From an uncultured Alphaproteobacteria bacterium (GTDB taxonomy: Bacteria; Pseudomonadota; Alphaproteobacteria; CALKHQ01): 26,900 nucleotides of DNA. This document shows positions 24,310 through 26,900 of this stretch, in pieces. How positions within the stretch are numbered: position 1 is the first letter of the stretch; the number at the start of each line of letters is the position of its first letter. The stretch spans positions 1 to 26,900 of the forward strand of contig CALKHQ010000102.1 of assembly GCA_937988735.1 (NCBI GenBank), read 5' to 3'. Made by a program: the position numbers and the translations under genes. The notes beneath the pieces are model-generated. The model was not told the DNA's origin and made no database searches. It saw only the letters and a list, made by a program, of their open reading frames with translations.

Positions 24310-24315
24310 TATAGT
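24310..24315 (+). promoter_or_regulatory. possible -10 box upstream of the exported protein gene
   Basis: TATAGT sits 30 bases before the ATG at 24346. No good -35 box is seen 16-18 bases further upstream, so support is weak. Confidence 0.25.
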
Positions 24316-24345
24316 CCATCTGTGATCATGAGGGGAGGAAAACCC

Positions 24346-25560
24346 ATGCGTGCGCAGTCGGCAATCGGCGGCTTGATCCTGGCCGCACTCGCCATGACGG
24401 CGGAGGCGGCCGAGGACCGGCTGACCCCGCTGCTGCGCTTCGTGCCCCCGGCGGCGCTCGCCGGCCCGCAGGACGCCGTGTCTTTCGTGGACCTTGCCGC
24501 AGTCCGGTCGGTGCTGGCGGATCAGGTGTCGCCGACGGCGATGGAGACGTGGTCGGAAGCGGACCGGGCGCTGGCGACCCTGATGCGGGCGACGAACCTG
24601 CCGCCGATGCTGGCGGACTATGCCCAGAATGACGGGGCCAGCGGCTTCGCCGGGATGGAGGCCCACCTGGGATTCGGCTGGGACGACGTCGAGCGCGCCA
24701 TCGGCTTCGGCACACCTCCGGCGACAACCCTGGTGCTCGCAGGAACGCCGCGGGTGACGGACGCGGCCGCGATCGGCGAGGCCCTGGCTGCGGGTGGCTT
24801 TGCCGTGGAGGAGCGGGAGGGCCATCCGTTCTGGTGGCGTCTGTCCGACAATGCCTCCGACCTCGCGTCCCGCGACCCGTCCCACCCGCTGCGTGGCGCG
24901 ATCGGCGGGTCCGCCCGCGCCGGCATCCTGTCCGAAGCCTTCGTTGCGGCCGGCAACTGGGCGGCCATCGATGCCGTCCTGGCGCAGGATGCGGCGGCCG
25001 GAACTTCGCCCGACCTCGCCGCGCTCGCCCATGCGCTGAACCAGCCGGTGGCGGAGGAGGGCGTCCTGCTCCAGGCCTACCTGATACCGGGCGCCGTCGA
25101 TCTTGCGCCCGGCGCCGAGCTGGCGGGGCGGACCGACCTCGACGACGAGGCGCTCGCCGCCCTGCGGGAGCGGCTGCTGTCAGGAGAAGGCAGCGGGGTG
25201 CCGCGCTACCGCGCCGTCGCCTTCGGCGACCGGCAGGAGGGGGATCGCGCGGTTGCGGTGGTGGCGCTGCTCTACGACAGCGAGGAGGCGGCGCAGGCCG
25301 CGGCAGAGGCGATACCGGCTGCCATGGCGGCGCTGCAGTCCACCGCCACGTCGCGCCCCTATACGGAGCTGCTGCCCTACGCTGTCGCGGCGCAGGTGGT
25401 TCACGCGGGCGGCGGCGGCCGTCACCTGGCGCTGATCACCTTTTCCACCGAGCTGGCGCCGGTGGAAGGAGGGCCCCTGACGGTGTCGCCCGCGCCCTAT
25501 CGGCGCCTGATCGACATGCTGTACCGGAGGGACCTGGGGTTCCTCGCGCCCGCTCACTGA
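24346..25560 (+). CDS. exported protein of unknown function, about 400 residues
   Basis: This 404-residue protein has a signal peptide (cut near residue 21-22, MTAEA/AEDR). The start at 24346 was chosen because AGGGGAGGA ends 6 bases before it; an ATG at 24328 lies upstream of that site. The mature part is Ala-rich and alpha/beta. Its start, RFVPPAALAGPQDAVSFVDL, suggests a DUF3352-like or substrate-binding-like fold, but I cannot name a family. It includes GFGWDDVERAIGFG near residue 110 and SRPYTELLPYAVAAQVVHAG near the end. TATAGT at 24310-24315 is a likely -10 box. The gene's last 7 bases overlap the end of the convergent TPR gene. Confidence 0.75.
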   Translation: MRAQSAIGGLILAALAMTAEAAEDRLTPLLRFVPPAALAGPQDAVSFVDLAAVRSVLADQVSPTAMETWSEADRALATLMRATNLPPMLADYAQNDGASGFAGMEAHLGFGWDDVERAIGFGTPPATTLVLAGTPRVTDAAAIGEALAAGGFAVEEREGHPFWWRLSDNASDLASRDPSHPLRGAIGGSARAGILSEAFVAAGNWAAIDAVLAQDAAAGTSPDLAALAHALNQPVAEEGVLLQAYLIPGAVDLAPGAELAGRTDLDDEALAALRERLLSGEGSGVPRYRAVAFGDRQEGDRAVAVVALLYDSEEAAQAAAEAIPAAMAALQSTATSRPYTELLPYAVAAQVVHAGGGGRHLALITFSTELAPVEGGPLTVSPAPYRRLIDMLYRRDLGFLAPAH

Positions 25561-26063
25561 GCGACGGCGGTCGCGGGCCGGGCCGGCACCTGTGGCGCGC
25601 CGGCCCATGCCGCAATGGCCTGCTCGGTCAGCGGCCCGTGCAGGCCGTCAATGGCGCCGTGGTAGAATCCCAGACGCGCCAGCCATTCCTGCCACTTGCG
25701 CACCATGTCGCGGTCGAGCTCGATCGACCGCTGCACGTCGCTGAGCGCCTTGGCGCTCTCGCCGAGCTGCCGGTACGCCATCGCCCGGTTGGCATAGAGC
25801 GAGGCCCAGCCCGGGGCGAGCGCGAGCGCCTGGTTGTATGCGTCGATCGCAGGCCGGTAGTAGCCGAGGCGGGCATACGCATAGCCCTGGTTGTGCAGCT
25901 CGATCGCGGCGGCGTTGTTTGCTTCCGCGCCCTGCCACACCGGGATCGGCGCGTGGCTCTGGGCGAGCGCCGGGCCGGCGCCTGCGGCCATCGCGAATCC
26001 CGCGCCGAGCAGCGCCGTGGCGAGCCGCCGGCCCACCGTGAGCGAAGCCCGCGTGTCCGCCAT
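25554..26063 (-). CDS. exported TPR protein with a short peptidoglycan-binding-like tail
   Basis: This 169-residue protein has a signal peptide ending near residue 34 (GPALA). Two TPR repeats follow (about 50-118: the first holds HNQGYAYARLGYYRPAIDAY, the second LYANRAMAYRQLGESAKALS). The next segment, ARLGFYHGAIDGLHGPLTEQ followed by AIAAW, is the core of a PG_binding_1-type repeat, though too short for a full domain. Together these suggest a periplasmic scaffold near the cell wall. The ATG at 26063 follows AGGGGG at a good distance. Its 3' end overlaps the convergent exported protein gene by 7 bases. It is divergent from hppA. Confidence 0.8.
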   Translation of the reverse strand: MADTRASLTVGRRLATALLGAGFAMAAGAGPALAQSHAPIPVWQGAEANNAAAIELHNQGYAYARLGYYRPAIDAYNQALALAPGWASLYANRAMAYRQLGESAKALSDVQRSIELDRDMVRKWQEWLARLGFYHGAIDGLHGPLTEQAIAAWAGAPQVPARPATAVAQ

Positions 26064-26083
26064 GTGAACGCCCCCTGTATGAT

Positions 26084-26107
26084 TCGTTAACGAGCCCTGT
26101 TGCTCGT
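26084..26107. promoter_or_regulatory. overlapping palindromes upstream of the TPR gene
   Basis: The perfect 10-base palindrome TCGTTAACGA (26084-26093) overlaps a second inverted repeat, ACGAGC (26090-26095) with GCTCGT (26102-26107). Both lie 21-44 bases before the TPR gene start, in the 228-base divergent region with hppA. This is a candidate operator of an unknown regulator. Confidence 0.4.
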
Positions 26108-26230
26108 CATACTGGCGAGGGGGCGGTCCGCGGTCAATTTGGATGCAGCCATCGACACTTGGCTGCCGCGCCGCTTGTTGCGCGGCCCCGCCGATTCTGG
26201 CAATGTCCGCGCGCCCGAGGCGGGTGTGCC

Positions 26231-26236
26231 TTGACG
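26231..26236 (+). promoter_or_regulatory. possible -35 box for hppA
   Basis: TTGACG sits 55 bases before the hppA ATG, but no good -10 box lies at 16-18 bases; CACAAT at 26260-26265 is 23 bases away. Only weak support. Confidence 0.2.
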
Positions 26237-26291
26237 TACTTCCTTGGCCTCCCGTGGGCCACAATCGACAAACGAACGAGGAACGCTGGAC

Positions 26292-26900
26292 ATGACGGTC
26301 GCCTACTGGTTGGTCATCCTGTTTGGTTTGGCGGCCATCGGCTACGGGATCTACAACGCCCGTGTCGTGCTCTCGGCCAGCGCCGGGACGCAGCGCATGC
26401 AGGAGATCGCAGGCGCCATCCAGGAGGGCGCCCGCGCCTATCTGAACCGCCAATACCTGACCATCGCCGGGGTCGGCATCGTCATATTCGTGGTGGTGAC
26501 CCTGCTGCTCGACATCTGGGTCGGCATCGGCTTCCTGGTCGGCGCCATCCTTTCCGGCGCCGCGGGCTATGCCGGCATGCTGATCTCGGTCCGCGCCAAC
26601 GTCCGCACGACCGAGGCGGCGCGCAAGGGCCTTGCCCAGGGCCTGGACATCGCGTTCAAGGCCGGCGCGATTACCGGCATGCTGGTGGCCGGCTTTGCCC
26701 TGCTCGGCGTCGCCATCTACTACGGCGTGCTGCAGGTGGTCGGCGTGCCTGACCGCACGGTGATCGACGCGCTGGTGGCGCTGGGCTTCGGCGCGTCGCT
26801 GATCTCGATCTTCGCCCGTCTCGGCGGCGGCATCTTCACCAAGGGCGCCGACGTGGGCGCCGACCTGGTCGGCAAGGTGGAGGCCGGCATCCCCGAGGAC
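26292..26900 (+). CDS. hppA: membrane proton-translocating pyrophosphatase, N-terminal part
   Basis: HppA couples pyrophosphate hydrolysis to ion pumping across the inner membrane. The visible 203 residues are about a third of the usual length of roughly 700. They show the typical start (one helix, then SAGTQRMQEIAGAIQEGARA and YLNRQYLTIA) and several further transmembrane helices. The conserved cytoplasmic motif GGGIFTKGADVGADLVGKVE, which binds pyrophosphate and magnesium, is at the window end. The ATG at 26292 has GAGGAACG upstream. Whether it is potassium-dependent cannot be told, because the diagnostic residues lie beyond the window. Confidence 0.95.
   Translation, partial: MTVAYWLVILFGLAAIGYGIYNARVVLSASAGTQRMQEIAGAIQEGARAYLNRQYLTIAGVGIVIFVVVTLLLDIWVGIGFLVGAILSGAAGYAGMLISVRANVRTTEAARKGLAQGLDIAFKAGAITGMLVAGFALLGVAIYYGVLQVVGVPDRTVIDALVALGFGASLISIFARLGGGIFTKGADVGADLVGKVEAGIPED

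Overview
The window is a gene-dense, high-GC stretch of a bacterial chromosome. Several families point to an alphaproteobacterium, probably Rhodospirillales-like: a MucR/Ros regulator, an MmcB-type nuclease-fold protein, DUF6867 and DUF6898 proteins, and the run rpiB-glyA-nrdR-ribD-ribE-ribH-nusB-thiL. The genus cannot be fixed from the sequence. Most of the window is core metabolism. I see no CRISPR array, insertion sequence, prophage, tRNA or rRNA.

Layout. Positions 1-290 (minus) hold the 5' end of an NAD kinase gene. Positions 504-1833 hold two unrelated glutathione S-transferase-like genes that converge and overlap by 11 bases. Positions 1917-3957 hold divergent moaA (molybdenum cofactor synthesis) and fdhD (formate dehydrogenase maturation). 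Positions 4096-6573 hold a secreted caspase-like protein that ends in a YbjN-like domain, a strong terminator with a duplicated arm, and a secreted-protein gene cut by one in-frame amber stop. Positions 6613-10139 hold single genes: a phytanoyl-CoA-dioxygenase-like oxygenase, an MmcB-like protein, an iron-type alcohol dehydrogenase, a hot-dog thioesterase and a small DUF6898-like protein.

Positions 10310-16002 form a complete branched-chain amino acid ABC transporter operon (livH, livM, livG, livF, a small DUF6867 membrane protein, and the periplasmic binding protein), closed by a strong hairpin terminator. Convergent to it is a MucR-family regulator (16229-16687) whose zinc-finger histidines are all replaced. 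After a 384-base gap, 17072-23199 is a tightly packed operon: rpiB, glyA, nrdR, ribD, ribE, ribH, nusB, thiL. It links one-carbon metabolism, deoxyribonucleotide control, riboflavin synthesis, transcription antitermination and thiamine diphosphate synthesis. ribBA, often in such clusters, is missing here.

Positions 23281-26063 hold four envelope or secreted proteins of mostly unknown function: a FliL-like single-pass protein, two exported proteins, and an exported TPR protein with a short peptidoglycan-binding-like tail. The window ends inside hppA, encoding a membrane proton-pumping pyrophosphatase.

No clearly new multi-gene system is visible. The points most worth a second look are the caspase-YbjN fusion, the amber-interrupted gene beside it, the MucR homologue without zinc-ligand histidines, and the unassigned envelope genes between thiL and hppA.
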